Shown here: piece by piece, positions 23,535-36,822 of the stretch
How positions within the stretch are numbered: the first letter of the stretch is position 1
Layout: the number at the start of each line of letters is the position of its first letter
DNA from: Theropithecus gelada
Lineage: Eukaryota; Chordata; Mammalia; Primates; Cercopithecidae
Assembly: GCF_003255815.1 (NCBI RefSeq)
Contig: NC_037670.1
Location: forward strand, 33,356,276 to 33,420,275
Direction: 5' to 3'
DNA: 64,000 nt
Position numbers and translations under genes: made by a program
Notes under the pieces: model-generated
The model's database searches: none
What the model saw: the letters and a program-made list of their open reading frames with translations, nothing else
What the model was told of the DNA's origin: nothing

Positions 23535-23840
23535 TCAGTTTTTTTTAAAAAAAGAAGTGTGCCCGGTAGAAAATGTTTTCGCTAATTGGTGTTGTTGATA
23601 TTTGTATTTGCTAAGCATAAATAGCCACAATTCTCTATTCCTTTAGGATAGCAACACTCATGTATTCTAGACATTGAAATGAATACACTGGAAAGAGACT
23701 TGCGCTGTATGTGGAAGGAGGGGCATATTAGGAGTATACAGACTTCTAGAAATGTGTATTTACAAGAATCTTCTCTGTCCCACGCGTCATCTTAGTTCTA
23801 TCTTCATGCATTAAAAATAAGTAACTCTTCCTTCATGAAA
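23535..23840 (+). other. GRIK1: Probable 3' UTR of the HTV isoform
   Basis: Non-coding sequence after the stop. The first polyadenylation-signal variant is ATTAAA at 23810-23815, which would end the transcript about 20 bases later. The true end may be further downstream: an AATAAA occurs near 25303. Nothing here fixes it. Confidence 0.45.
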
Positions 23841-25659
23841 AAGGAGATCAGACTTTCAACAGGGCAAAGCATGGAAACAAGATGCTTATTCTGTGGACTT
23901 CTTTTCATCTTTGTGAACTTCGTTCCCTGCTCTTTTTTCTTCTCCCTGTTCACATATTATGTAGATCTGCGTATTGTCAAACTACCCGAAACCCTTACCT
24001 TTTCAGTAGTACACACATAACTCCATAACAATGTTAATTTTTAATTGAAATTGATTCCACGATTTAAAATGTATTATTTACACAAAGACTCAAAAATGTC
24101 TTAGAATTTAAAGATGTAAAAACCGCGATCCACAGAAAGAAAACTAAACTTGAAACTTCTGGCGTCACAGAAGAGCACTAGCTAAATTGAACATCACTCA
24201 TGGAAACAGAACACAGTCAAGAATAATTCCTGGACAGAAATTCTTTAACCTCAAACTCCCAAATAACGTTTACTTGTAGAATGTAACAGTCTTCTGTAGG
24301 TTCTGAGTCTTGAAGGAACAGTGATATTTTTCAAGCTGTATAGTACTGCTTTGAAGATCCCAGCAAAGTCCTAAGCTATGTACTAATTCATTTCTATTTA
24401 CCACTCACTTTGCATTGATGAACATCTCTCTAGGAGATATTTCACTTCCTTCCCACTTACCCTAGATAGAGTGGTTGTTCTTGGAGCAATCTTTCCTGAA
24501 CATCACCACTTTCACAGTTATTTCTTTGGATCCATCATTATTATTAATTCATTCCAAGTATTCTGGGGAAAGGGGCAAGAAGGAAAAAACAAAGGAAAGA
24601 ATGTCCATACATATTAGTTACAGATCTCTGTAGATTCATTTTCCATCTTCATTCAAAGTGCTGTAAATAATTCCCATGCTAACTCAACCAGGTGACATAA
24701 AAAACCTATTGCACATTTAATTTGTTGGGACAGAGAATATCTGATGATTCCTCTGGGCTCGTTTCTCCTCCCTAGTGAATAGGAGAATTGAAGATGTGTT
24801 TCATCTTTTCTAAATGTGGGATCAGTTGGTCTTTACTCTTTTCTTAATGGGATTATCTTTTGACACATCAAGCAATCCCCTAAAGCACATTCCTTGAAGT
24901 AGAGATATGCCATCTGTGCAATCATATAGCATTTTACCTTCTCTTTGCTTAGCTTTAAATGGCTCCCAGTTTTGGAAACCACAGGCCTCTCCAATCAACC
25001 ATATATTTCTCCAGTAAAGCATATTCAGGAAAGTTGACTAGTTGACTCTTGTCCTAATTGTTTCTCAGCTTTGCTTCCTTCTTTAAAGAAATGTACTCAG
25101 AAGAAAATATCATAAATTATACTAACATTGTTTTATTATTATTAAACTAGAAGCAACATACTATTTGTCCCAGGTCAGAGTTCACATTTTCATAATCAAT
25201 AGAATCAGATGTTGGGATATGACATTATTCTTAGTTTCATATTTCATGGATTCAGTATATAGAAACCACAAATTTCATAAGTTTACTCTCCCAAAGACAA
25301 TTTAATAAACCAAAAATGCTACCAAAAGAGTTCAAGTGTGATTGATGAAGTATTGACAATCAAAATTAACAATCACTAACGAAACTTAACTTTCTGTAGA
25401 GATTATTACTTAAAAGTGTAATTCAGAGATTTGGACAGAGAAAAGTTAAAACTTTCAAAAGTTAATATTTCTATACTACTTTAGACTGTATACTACCTAA
25501 TTCTGGTATTTATGTACTATTTTATAGCTTTCAAAATGTTTTCACATACAACATTACATTTGATCCTTTCAACAATTTTAATTCAGCTTTACTAACAGAG
25601 AAGTAGATATCAGTCATTGGCCTGCAGTTATAGATTTTAGAAGCAGAAGAAAATTTTCT

Positions 25660-25780
25660 AAAACAGCCAAACTTAGATTCAGGTTCTAGCAGAGCCACAT
25701 GCTAAATGACTGTAGGCAAGTTACCAAATTTCTCAATCTCGATTTCTTAATATGTAACAGTGGGACAAAATTTCTAGAAC
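25660..25780 (+). repeat. MIR fossil, sense
   Basis: agattcaggttctagcagag, gactgtaggcaagttaccaa and tctcaatctcgatttcttaa follow the MIR core order. Confidence 0.55.
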
Positions 25781-26084
25781 ATAAAGTTTTGTAGGGGGGT
25801 TTTTCAAAAGGGGTTCAATTGGCAAATGTTTCTCAAATAAAATTTTCATAGTAAAATAACCCATGGAGCATCACTCTAAATGTTCCTTTACTACATGCTA
25901 GCTCAGTGTGCATCACAAGTTTTTGTGCATTGAGAATTTTCAACAAAGCGGAAAAGTATTCAGCACTTCTCAAGCCTATTAGATTGCAGATTTTTTTCCC
26001 CACAGCATCTTGACAGACCAGTGTTCCACAGATCATCCTCCAGGGAACACAGGTGTGATCATGTGACTCTCATCCCATAATAGT

Positions 26085-26280
26085 GTACAAAACATCTTGC
26101 ATTGTGCTTGGCACATAGTAGCCACTCAATAAATAGTTATGTATTCTTTGGAGTAAATTTCTAAGCCTCAATTTTCTTACTTGTAACATGAAGGTAATAT
26201 TATGGGCTTTATACATTTACTATGATAATTAAATAAGATTATGGCAGAGAAAATGAAATAATTAATAAAAGTCCTGCTAA
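26085..26280 (+). repeat. L2 3' end and MIR fragment
   Basis: ttgtgcttggcacatagtag and ccactcaataaatagttatg give an L2-type 3' end. A diverged MIR core-like stretch (taagcctcaattttcttact) follows. Confidence 0.5.
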
Positions 26281-26534
26281 TATATATCAGTTAACAACTG
26301 TTGGTACCTTCTGGAGGAGCTAAGTATTGTTCTCTGGTCACATGGGCAGTAACTAAAATTTATCAAACATCTTAAAATGGAATCTGGTTTAAAAAATTGG
26401 TTTTCTAATTTAGAGGCTCAAGCTCTATCTCTAAGAGCAGTTTTTCTTATACAAGCATCATAAATCAATGGCAGAGGTCACTGCACTTGGAAGAAGGACC
26501 CAAATTGGTAATATGTGAAGATCTATAGTAGAAG

Positions 26535-26645
26535 CTCTGGACCTCGTCTCTAGAAATTCTAATTTAATTAGTTGGGGCATGACATTGGTAATTTTTTCAG
26601 ATGCCCAGTTGATTTTAATGTGTTGGAAACGCTGAGAACCAATAA
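26535..26645 (+). repeat. MER5-type hAT-Charlie fossil
   Basis: ctagaaattctaatttaatt, then catgacattggtaatttttt, and a right end cgctgagaacca resemble MER5-group elements, whose ends read like gagaaccactg. It is partial and diverged. Confidence 0.45.
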
Positions 26646-27002
26646 GCTAAAGCACAAACTTATATATATAATTAGAACTCAATAAATCATTGCTGTTCAT
26701 TGCTCGATTGATTGCAGAAGTAGAGCCACTAATCCTATGCAATATGTATAACACATGTTTGGCATTCAATCTGACAGACTCTTTCCACTGAGAATTCAGG
26801 GAAAAACTGCACATCTTTGAGATGGAAATTTTATGATATTCAATTGATAATCTTCATGATTAGTTGTAAAACTATAGAGCTAGACCAACTCAGAATTATC
26901 AAGTAGACAGTTTATTGCTCTCTGTGTACCCTTTCCTCCCTGGAGAAATCTTGATTCATCATCTCGAGTACTTACTTTCTTCACACTCTTCTCGTTTTGT
27001 TT

Positions 27003-27298
27003 GTTTTTTTTTTTTTTTAAGATGGAGTGTTTCTCTGTCGCCCAGACTGGAGTGCAGTGGCGCCATCTTGGCTCACTGCAACCTCCACCTCTTGGGTTCA
27101 AGCAATTCTCCTACCTCAGCCTCCTGAGTAGCTGAGATTACAGGCGTGAACCACCATCTGGCTAAGTTTTGTATTTTTAGTAGAGACAGGAGTTTCGCCA
27201 TGTTGGCCAAGCTGGTCTCGAACTCCCGACCTCAGGTGATCCACCTGCCTCGGCCTCCCAAAGTGCTGAGATTACAGCCATAAGCCTCCACGCCCAGC
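27003..27298 (-). repeat. Alu (SINE), antisense, with target-site duplication
   Basis: T tail, then aagatggagtgtttctctgt, through to cacgcccagcc. The flanks cacactcttctc before and after the element form the target-site duplication. Confidence 0.95.
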
Positions 27299-27484
27299 CC
27301 ACACTCTTCTCTTTCTCCTTTTATACTGATTCTCAACCAGTTCTTGCCATCATGTCGATGGATGCTAAGACCACAGTGATCCTACCAGGAACCACTGCAT
27401 TTCCAGCAAACTGTAGAAAAAAAGACTTGAATGTGAAAGGAAAAAAAAAAAAAACCCAACAACTTTTAAGCTTTATGTTTACAT

Positions 27485-27630
27485 TATTAGTTCTCATACT
27501 TTGGTGTAAATCAGAATCACCTGGGGAAATTATCTAAACTACTGTTTACAGGCTCTACCTTCCGACATTTCTCCTCAGTAGAAGAGTCCAGCAATCAGCA
27601 TTTACAATGAAGCCTGAAAGTGAATGCCTA
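27485..27630 (+). repeat. MER5A-like hAT-Charlie fossil
   Basis: agttctcatactttggtgta and aatcagaatcacctggggaa are diagnostic of the left end of MER5A, and the distal part (agcaatcagcatttacaatg) fits its middle. Confidence 0.65.
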
Positions 27631-28009
27631 AAACTAGTTGTATACATTAGTTTTCATAAAAATTAGCTTGAATGTACCAGTTTTTTCCCAAATTAAGTCA
27701 CGTACATGACTCCTTCTTAAAAGAATCTCCAATACAAGCGGGTTTTTTTGTTTGTTTTTTGTTTTTTAATAGCTTTTCTTACATTTTTTTCCCCAAAAAT
27801 CCTAAATAGTTGCATTATTTAAAACTAGATAGTAAACATGAGTTTTTATTAAAACTAGTTTGAATATAGTGGTTTTACTCATTTTATTTCAGATTAGCTG
27901 TTGAGCTAATCTAAGTTTTTGTTAAATAATAACAGATTGCAGATTATACTTTGAAAAATATTGTTCAAGCTCAGGAGAGAGCAGGGAGGCAGTAAAAGGT
28001 TGAACAAGT

Positions 28010-28106
28010 GGCCGAGTGTGGTGGCTCACACCTGTAAGCCCAGGAGTTCAAGACAAGCCTGAGCAACATGGTGGGACCTCATCTCTATAAATCAACAAAC
28101 AAACAA
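28010..28106 (+). repeat. Truncated Alu-like monomer, sense
   Basis: It starts ggccgagtgtggtggctcac, but the usual cagcactttgggaggc segment is deleted. It resumes at ccaggagttcaagacaagcc and ends in a (CAAA)n tail. It looks like a free left monomer or an internally deleted old Alu. Confidence 0.75.
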
Positions 28107-28214
28107 AGACTGAACAAATGCATCAACAGCAATGAAACATAGTGTTGTCTAATTTGTTTCCTAATAAGTTTGCTTCTAACCTAATGAAATAAGGGGGAAA
28201 ATACCTAAGCTGTA

Positions 28215-28543
28215 GGCTGGGCGCAGTGGCTCACGCCTGTAATGCCAGCACTTTGGGAGGCCGAGGCAGGTGGATCACGAGGTCAGGAGATCGAGACCAG
28301 GGTGGCTAACACAGTGAAATGCCATCTCCACTAAAAAATACAAAAAAAAAAAAATTAGCTGGGTGTGGTCGTAGGCACCTGTAGTCCCAGCTACTCTGGA
28401 GGCTGAGGCAGGAGAATGGTGTGAACCCGGGAGGTGGCGCTTGCAGTGAGCCGAGGTCGTGCCACTTCACTCCAGCCTGGGTGACAGAGCGAGACTCCGT
28501 CTCAAAAAAAAAAATAAAAAAATAATAAAAAATAAAAAATAAA
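28215..28543 (+). repeat. Alu (SINE), sense
   Basis: Full dimeric element beginning ggctgggcgcagtggctcac and ending in an A-rich (AAAT)n tail. Confidence 0.95.
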
Positions 28544-29859
28544 TTTAAGCTTTATATTTTACTTTGTTTTAGACTAAAATTATAAATTGAATTTATTTTA
28601 CAAAGTTTTTCCAGCAAAATCGGAGCTATTTAAGGAATACATGGTGGATAGGAATCTTGCCATTGGGAAAATCAGCTGGATCATATGATTATAAACCTAT
28701 CCAAGGAAAATTATTTCCAAATACCTCACTGCATTTAACTGGCATTATATTATGTTCTGTATGAGCCATCTGTGGCAATGCAGTACTACAATGAATCCCA
28801 ATTAGTTTCCAAGCACGTGACCCTTATACCACAAGGTCTATTTCCTAGTAAGCAATTTAGAGAGTCTGAACAGCCTTTAATACAAAAGGAAAGCAAAGCA
28901 TTCTTACTTATTAGACTATTTTCTGAACATCTAACAGTGCCAAATGGTATTATTAATTAACTCTTGTAGATAATAAAAAAAAATTCTGCTTGATGCTACA
29001 GTTTTAACTTGCCTTTAGGAACCATCTCATTATGCTTCTCACAGTTATGGAATTTTATGTCCATATGCACAAGCATATTAAAATCATTTTTGCTTTCAAA
29101 ATTCTCTCTACAGAGGCTGGTATTACAGAGAATGGGGTTCTACCTTAAATTTTCTAAGAATTTGTATATGCCAAGATATGAACAACCTTGTGACAGAAAG
29201 TCCACATTACAAATGCAGTGTGTGAATTTGAAACCCTGCAGAATTTGAACTTCGTGGTTGTCAGCCCAAATACGGCTAATGGTCCAAAATACACAACAAT
29301 GTGTATCCATGTTGCAATGCATACATCCAGATAGACACAAAAATGAGTAAGACCAGGATGATGGAATAAAGTTACTGTATTTCCCCCTAGCAACTAAAAT
29401 ATTTTAATTTAACTTGACCAGAATTGTCTTTCTCCCCAGTTTTTCAACTGGATGGAGGGTTTAGACTTAAAATATTCAAATATTCCGATTTTTCAACCTA
29501 AAACACGAAAGCAGTCCTGATGAGTTTACCAGCCACAGGAACCAAGAAATGACTGTCGTTTGATAACCCCCTCAACTTTAGTATTTATCTTTCCTCGGTG
29601 TTCCTTGGCACATTATCAGATGCTTCAAAGTGTCTTCAGTTCTATTTCTTCTGTAGCCTGATCAACTTATTTAGCAAGTGATTTGCAAAAGTCTCTTTAA
29701 TTAGGTTATTTTTGTAATTGTGCAAAGAGGCTTTCCTTTGCCTGGAAACTCAAACATTCATTACTTCTTAGAAAAGCCAGGAAGCAATTAACATCAATTT
29801 AGAAATAACATTTCTAATGTACAAACTGATGTTGTCTTATCAACCGAACAAACTCTGAA

Positions 29860-30055
29860 TGACGGGCATGGCCCAATAGACAGGTGACTTGGGAATCACA
29901 TGCCAAGAACTCAGGTTTCCACACCATTGCTAAAGAGCTGCGTGTCTTTGGGCAAGTCATTTTACTTCCCTCAACCTCAGTTTCTTCATCTGTGGAATGA
30001 CGAGGTTGCATTTGAAGTTCTTTTCCAGCCACAATATTGTTTGACTCTAATAGAA
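29860..30055 (+). repeat. MIR fossil, sense
   Basis: ctcaggtttccacaccattg, gtctttgggcaagtcatttt and cctcagtttcttcatctgtg are a well-preserved MIR core. Confidence 0.7.
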
Positions 30056-30485
30056 AATGGGAAGGAAGTAAAAACATAGAAGCAGTGATAAAAAGAGATT
30101 TTTGTTTCTACATTTCTTTATACGGCTATGTGTCTCTCTTGGACACATGAAATTCCTGTTGCCATCAGAATGTCCTTCCAGTACTTCAAGGCAGAAAGGC
30201 CTGCCCTGGATATAGAGAAAACAGCCCCACTAGCCATCACGACATCAAGAAGCAAGAAGGTTCCCATCCAGTGAATCATAAGCAAATCATTACAGACAGA
30301 TTGAAGTTTACAGAAGTAGAATTATTCTTGACCTTAATGAGCCTACAGACCAGGTAAAACAAAGCAAAAAAGACATATGTTCTTAGGAAGCTATTTGAAG
30401 CTGTGGAAATGAATACACATTCACAATTCACAAAAGACAGACAAGGAGAAATAAAGAAAGAGGACAGCATGCATTTATTTTCTAT

Positions 30486-30801
30486 TGTTTTTTTGTTTTT
30501 TGTTTTTTGTTTTTTTTGAGACGGAGTCTCGCTCTGTCACCCAGGCTGGAGTGCAGTGGCCGGATCTCAGCTCACTGCAAGCTCCGCCTCCCAGGTTCAC
30601 GCCATTCTCCCGCCTCAGCCTCCCCAGTAGCTGGGACTATAGGCGCCCGCCACCTCACCCGGCTAGTTTTTTGTACTCTTTTTAGTAGAGACAGGGTTTC
30701 ACCGTGTTAGCCAGGATGGTCTCGATCTCCTGACCTCGTGATCCACCCGTCTTGGCCTCCCAAAGTGCTGGGATTACAGGCTTGAGCCACCGCGCCCGGC
30801 C
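30486..30801 (-). repeat. Young AluY, antisense, Old World monkey type
   Basis: Full element with a (T6G)n tail and target-site duplication ttttctattgttttt on both sides. It has variants I associate with cercopithecid AluYR subfamilies: gtggccggatctcagctcac and ctagttttttgta on this strand. Identity to the consensus looks high, which implies a recent insertion. Confidence 0.9.
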
Positions 30802-32151
30802 TTTTCTATTGTTTTTATCCCTACCTTTCTTCCTACCATCAAGTATAGGGGATTTTATATGAACTGCTCTCAAACTAAAAATGAGTGAAACTCTTAGCTT
30901 TTGAGATGTTAAGTAGTCTCTGCGGATTTGTAGCACAGAGAAAAATCTTGAAAACCATGCTTTTTAATTGCAGGATTCAGGTGTTTCATTGAATATGTAA
31001 GTTGTTGTAATTCAAAAAAGTTTATCTGCAATTGTCGAGAGCCAAAACCCAAAAGGCTAAGGTTGGAGAAATAGAGTTATGATGTTTCACTACCTGATTT
31101 TCCTACCCCAGACCAGATTCTGACCACTAGGAAAGAGAGAATTGGAGGAAAGTCACAAAGGTTAGACACCACCTTAACCTCTGAGAGGAGGCTATTCCTA
31201 AACCAATTACCATCTCTGAGCCAAGTCCACACTTGGGAGGATGCAGGAGAATAGAAACCACAGAAAAATTAAAAGGGAATCCTGGACAGAAGACACCATT
31301 CTTTACTTCACAGGGTGAAGGGCCAGGAGGTGGTAAGACTTGTAGAGACATTTTGTATGCCGCTGTCTCCTGAATGGCAGAATAACAGCATGCAGGCAGT
31401 GAAGCTGTGGAATGTTTCATAGATAGAGTCTTCCTCAATCTCAGAGAATGCAGGGAAAACAGCCAAAATTCCGTGGCTCTTATCACCCAAGAGGAGTGTG
31501 AGGAAGGACTGAGAGAACCAGTGGACTGGAAGACTTGAAGTTACAGCAGGAAAGACACAGAGTGTGTGGATGTGACAAGGAGACCACAGTGGGACCATGG
31601 TCATCTCAGAGGGCACAGCAGAGACAGAAATCAGTGCTCATGACCTAGTAGGATGTCACATCCCCATGGAAGCCAAAAGAACAGAGGGTGGCCTTGGACT
31701 AGCTGATCCTGGGCCCTCTAGACACCTGTCCTTATCCCAGATGACCCTTGGAAAGAAGAGAAGAGAGAAGGGAGGTGGGGAGATGCTTGCATTAACTGAG
31801 ACATTAACCAAAAGAAAGTATTTAAAACCAAAAGTGAATTACCTTGAGTTAATAAGACGCACTAGCAGATGGGAAACCTCTAAGCTAAGGTGAGTTCCAT
31901 TTTTTTAAATAACATCACATAATTTGTTTGCATATCCAAGTTTGTAGCTTGAGAAAAATGCATTCCCACTATCACAGGCATAAACTGCTACCCCAAAACT
32001 ATGCGTGTAGTGCATACGTGCACTGTGGACAGCTAACACCCTACATCACGGTCCGTTTAGCTTAAAGGTAGGGTCATTCCCTGTAGAGAAAGGGCATGCA
32101 AAGAATTTCTTGGAAGTTTATTTTATGGCCCTAATTCAGCCTCTGAAATGC

Positions 32152-32184
<33 letters not shown>

Positions 32185-35100
32185 CCAAGCCTTTCCATGA
32201 GGTGAGGGAAGGCCAGTCCACACAGAGTCCTCTCAGGCCTTCAGTGCAGGAAGCCAGGGAGACGTTAGGGGACCAAGGCACAAAGCCACCACACTGGCCT
32301 CTGACAGTGACTCTGGACAGGAGAAAGGCACTGTATGCTTTGGATCGATGCACAAACCCACATTTCTGCCACGTTTAAGCAAGGAGAGCTGCTTACTTCC
32401 AGGTATACAAGGCCCACTGGAAGCTTTCCCCCACTGCAGGAATATCTCTCTGTTCTCTGCTCCTAACGCTGGACTGGGCCATGTTTCATGCTCCCTTTTA
32501 TACCATCAGCCATTTGCGTGCCCTTTCTAGGGCAGGAAAATGTTTTAGCTGCTCTAGAGCTCCCTTGGGAGGCCATGGGAGTCTCAGAGGACAGTTTCAG
32601 GCTAGCCTAATGGCATACGCCGCTGACACTTCTCTGCTCCATTAACTGCCTCCTCTGAGAGCCTGAGACAGAGACTGGGCTACGGTTTCCCTGTGTTCTC
32701 AGGTCCCCTCACCCATCAGGCTGCTTTTCTTATCCTACTGCATGGGAGTTTGCCCCCAGAGAAGGCAGAGGAGGTGCTCCTCCTCAGATCTCCCTCAGCA
32801 TCTAGGCTCTGGTCAAGATTCTTGCATCACCTGGTTGAACTTTTCTCCTTGAGAGCAGCTGCAAGACAGTCCTTTCTTTACACTCCATCCTCAGTCCTAT
32901 AGGCTGAGTCCTGAAGGCTCTAAGCTTGATATTTAATGTCAAACTTTTACAATTCAAAGTGCCTGCTTTTTCCATGTTTCAAACACCTGTCTGTTGTAAT
33001 CAATAGCTTCAAAGACTGCAGCGTCTTCTATAGATCCACAAAAGTCCATTTAAAAGCTCAAAGCTCCAAATTTGAGTCTTTTTTCTTTCTATATCATCCC
33101 TACCCTGAAGGTGATGCATATAAAAGCACTTGCTGTAAGTTGAAAAGTGAGAAAAAGGAGTGGGATTCAGAAGAACTAGAAAAAAGCACACAGATTAATA
33201 TCAAAATATTACATGGCCTCAATGTTAACTCCACTTTTCAAAGTTTTCTATGACATTATCCCTAATGTTAGAGGAGGATGAACTTACACATCCCCTACTT
33301 GTCAGGAGTTTGCACTGGATGGCCCTGGGTGGCCACTCCATGTGCAAAATTTTTTAAGGATCATTTTTTTTAAATTAAAAATCCATATGGATTGTGCATG
33401 CCGTTTAACAATCTACTATTTTTCTATTGAGAGAATAAGGTTTCTAAATGAAATCTTTAAATAAAGATGAACAACAGGAAGAAGACACTTGTGTATCTGA
33501 TGTCATGGAGTAGTCCTGTGTCCTTCATAGGGATATTTTCATGGTTTGAAGAGCTCAGTTAGGAGAACAAAGAATTCTAGGGCATGCATTCATGCAAACA
33601 GAGAAACTTAAACCTAGGATCCGAGATGGTAAGGATGTTGGCATCAGGTCCCAGATGTGGGAACAAAAATGAAATAGAGCAGAAGAGACAACATGGAGGC
33701 AATGAAAACAGGACATTAACAGACACAGGAAAAAGGAGTTCATGAAGTCTACATGCTGTAGCCAAAGGAAGGGAAGACAGGGGCTTTCGAGAGTGATTTC
33801 CTATGGGGAGCCAGTTTAAAGCATTAAAGGTGCAAGAAAATGGGCCAGGGAAGACATGCCTGCTGAGTCACAGGTGGAGATTAGGATGGGTGACCACACC
33901 TGTAAGTTTTATTTCAGTGGCTAGATTTCCTTCACCCCAACATTCTTTACACAGACCCAGGAGATGAGAATCAGCTTTCTCATTAGCTCTCAGGCACAAA
34001 TCAATATAACCACTATTCTAAAAGCTAATACAGTGATCAACACTCAACCTCTAGGATTCACTTTTTTAAATTCCAAGGATAGGTGTACAAAAGATGGCCC
34101 ATGGGTTGTGAACGAGCTCAGAAAATGGATCAAACCACAGGAAATGCTGCCCAATCCTCAGTTCTGGAATGCCAAAACTTCCCACAAGGATGGTACACAT
34201 AAAACCACTCCAAAAATCTCCCCCCGCCTGCCTTCACATAATTAGTTGGAGATCATTAAAGCCTGAACTCTGCTCTTAGATCATGAATTCTCTTGGAAAG
34301 GCGTGAAATCTGTGGACAGATAGGTGACCAGACTGTACAAGTCTCTATGTTGCAAATCCCTAAATAAGATTCCTCTGTTCCTATTCCTGAAAAAGTTTCT
34401 TGACTATATCCTCAAACCATCCTAGGTTTGCTCCTACACTACAGCTTAGAGTTAACAAATGTTAAGGAAGTGAAGTTTTAGTCCTTCTTTAAAAACTATA
34501 ATCATTGAGACACTGGTTCTACAGAACTACGGTAGGAATTTGACCAAGACAAAAAAAAAATAGTAATAATAATCCCATTATTTTTCAGGAAACTATTTCT
34601 TTAATGTTCTACATTTTACTGAAATTGTCTTTATAAAAATACTCCAAATCTTTGCTTGCTTTCTATTTATACTAGGTCTATACATAAAATGCAAGGTTTT
34701 ACATCTATACAATGACAATATTACCTACATCCCTTTTCTTCCATGTGTAATGTGAAAATTTATCAGACAGTGTCACAGAGCACTTCAAGTGCCTTTGAAT
34801 AAGGAGCCTATTAAAGGGAGAAACCTATACAAAATGTTAAGATTTGTATTATATTATTGGCTAGGCCAGAGCTTCTGAAAAATAATTCCTCAGAAAAATC
34901 CTTAAGAGTATAAGCATTCAAAGCAGTTCTCTGAAATGTTCACCTATACCTACCAATGAATGAAAGACGTGAATGTATAAATGCTAAATCTACAATGAGA
35001 AATTAATCTGACATTCACAATCTGATGTCAAGTTTGCAACCAGTATGAAAGCCAGGTCCAAACAGCGTAGTTTTTTGAATACTGCAAACTCAAATCCAAT

Positions 35101-35598
35101 TTTGCCCAGAGCTTTTCCTATAACTTAAAAAAAAATTGTTCTTTTCCCCTGAATCATATTTCGTGAGGCAGAGTATTTTAGGCACAAAACAAAAAGAAAT
35201 GTAGTAGTCCCTCCCACCCCATCCAGGCAACATTTGCAACAAAAGGATAAAGGTGTAAAGAGAAGATATAATTCATATTCAGGCTCACACAAGCATCAAG
35301 AAATCAAACATTTGAGGTTAATTCAAAGGAGGTGTCATGAAGTCAGCAATTAAAAAAGAAACAAACCAAAGGGGAAAGTAAACATAAGCAAAGAAGACAG
35401 AATAGGGAAGAAAAGAGGCTCCTTAGGGACACACCACAAGCTCTGAGGAATCAGAAAAGAGCAATAACTTTCTGCAAAACTGAAATGAACAAGCAAATCT
35501 CTCCCCTTATAAAACCAAGAGTTTTAGTTGAAGTTTCTATTTCAATCTCCACTAGACTAACTTGTGTTTCTCCATTTCCTTTCCTCTAAAGGAAAGGT

Positions 35599-35600
<2 letters not shown>

Positions 35601-35648
<48 letters not shown>
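35601..35648 (+). repeat. (CA)24 microsatellite
   Basis: An uninterrupted run of 24 CA units. It lies 24 bases upstream of a truncated Alu. It is likely polymorphic. Confidence 0.98.
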
Positions 35649-35651
<3 letters not shown>

Positions 35652-35672
35652 CGTTACTTTTGGATAATGTCA

Positions 35673-35747
35673 GAGCTGAGATCCGGCCACTGCACTCCAG
35701 CCTGGGCGACAGAGCGAGACTCCGTCTCAAAAAAAAAAAAAAAAAAA
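35673..35747 (+). repeat. 5'-truncated Alu fragment, sense
   Basis: Only the last part of the right monomer is present, from gagctgagatccggccactg to the A tail. The text gatccggccactg matches the same monkey-lineage variant as the element at 30486-30801. Confidence 0.9.
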
Positions 35748-35819
35748 GAAACAGCATAAACTGCAAGAACATACTTTATTACTATAAATTCACTTGTAAA
35801 TGAATTTTTCTAGCAGACA

Positions 35820-35857
35820 TTATTATAAAGATTCATTGTATAGAATCTTTATAATAA
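35820..35857. repeat. Perfect 15-bp inverted repeat, 8-nt loop
   Basis: TTATTATAAAGATTC (35820-35834) and its exact reverse complement (35843-35857) flank ATTGTATA. A (TAA)n run and short direct repeats of taatagatggt follow to about 35900. No known element matches. Confidence 0.85.
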
Positions 35858-36319
35858 TAATAAAGTAATAGATGGTATTAGTAATAGATGGTAATAGATG
35901 GCTCATAAGCACAGAGATGGAATTTTTAAGTGGCCAGGGACTGAGGTGAGCTTTCATTTCCTTCTGATGTTGGAATATCTATGTATACAGCACAATACAA
36001 GTCGTCATAATGCCTATAACTACACAGACACAGAAACATGTTATGGACTGGGCAAAAGAAGTGGTAATCGGCATTGAAAATTTATGTGTTAAACACATAT
36101 GGGAACTATTTTAACTAAAACACTAGTATAAGCAACTCAAAGGAATTGCTGCACAGATGTGCATCAGATGGCTCAAATTAAAGAACCATCAACCTTTTCA
36201 TTGTATTTCTCCTATGAAAAAAAAAAGTGAGTGCAATGAGTGGCATAGAGTTAAAATATATACTATGATATATAAAACTTAATTTTAAAGAAAAAGCATA
36301 CTTAAAATATGCCACCTAT

Positions 36320-36480
36320 TGGACTGTTTTGCATGTAACAGTTCATTGAATTCTCATAATAGCTCTATGAAAAGGATTCTAGTATTGTCCCACGTTATAC
36401 ATAAGGAAACTGAGTCCAAGAGAAAATAAACACTGCCCAGTGTAACCCGGCTACTAGGAAGTATAGCTGAAATTAAAACT
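36320..36480 (-). repeat. MIR fossil, antisense
   Basis: ctcataatagctctatgaaa, ataaggaaactgagtccaag and a degenerate continuation follow the antisense MIR order. Confidence 0.65.
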
Positions 36481-36533
36481 CCTCATTCTGATACCAGGCA
36501 CCAATTCTAAACTGTAATTAAAAGTCACTTGTA

Positions 36534-36822
36534 GGCCGGGCACGGTGGCTTACGCCTGTAATCCCAGCACTTTGGGAGGCCAAGCGGAGCAGATCACGAG
36601 GTCAGGAGATCGAGACCATCCTGGCAAACATGGTGAAACCCTGTCTCTACTAAAAATACGAAAATTAGCCGCGTGTGGTGGCGCGCACCTGTAGTCCCAG
36701 CTACTCAGGAGGCCGAGGCAGGAGAATCACTTGAACACAGGAGGCGGAAGTTGCCATGAGCCGAGGTGGCACTACTGCACTCCAGTCTGGCGACAGAGCA
36801 AGACTCCATCCAAAAAAAAAAA
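36534..36822 (+). repeat. Alu (SINE), sense
   Basis: Full dimeric Alu from ggccgggcacggtggcttac to a short A tail, with small internal deletions in the second monomer. Confidence 0.95.

Noticed and set aside
25300..25310. AATAAA near 25303 as the end of the HTV transcript
   Set aside because: Possible, but 1.8 kb beyond the stop with no support. ATTAAA at 23810 is nearer. Left open and not annotated as the signal.
30961..31000. Exon-like ttttaattgcag ... atgtaagt at 30961-31000
   Set aside because: It gives a 23-nt exon, out of phase with the GRIK1 tail exons and without upstream pyrimidine support.
31815..31889. Possible exon ending at a GTGAGT donor (31890)
   Set aside because: The 75-nt segment lacks a credible acceptor and is not the expected 87 nt.
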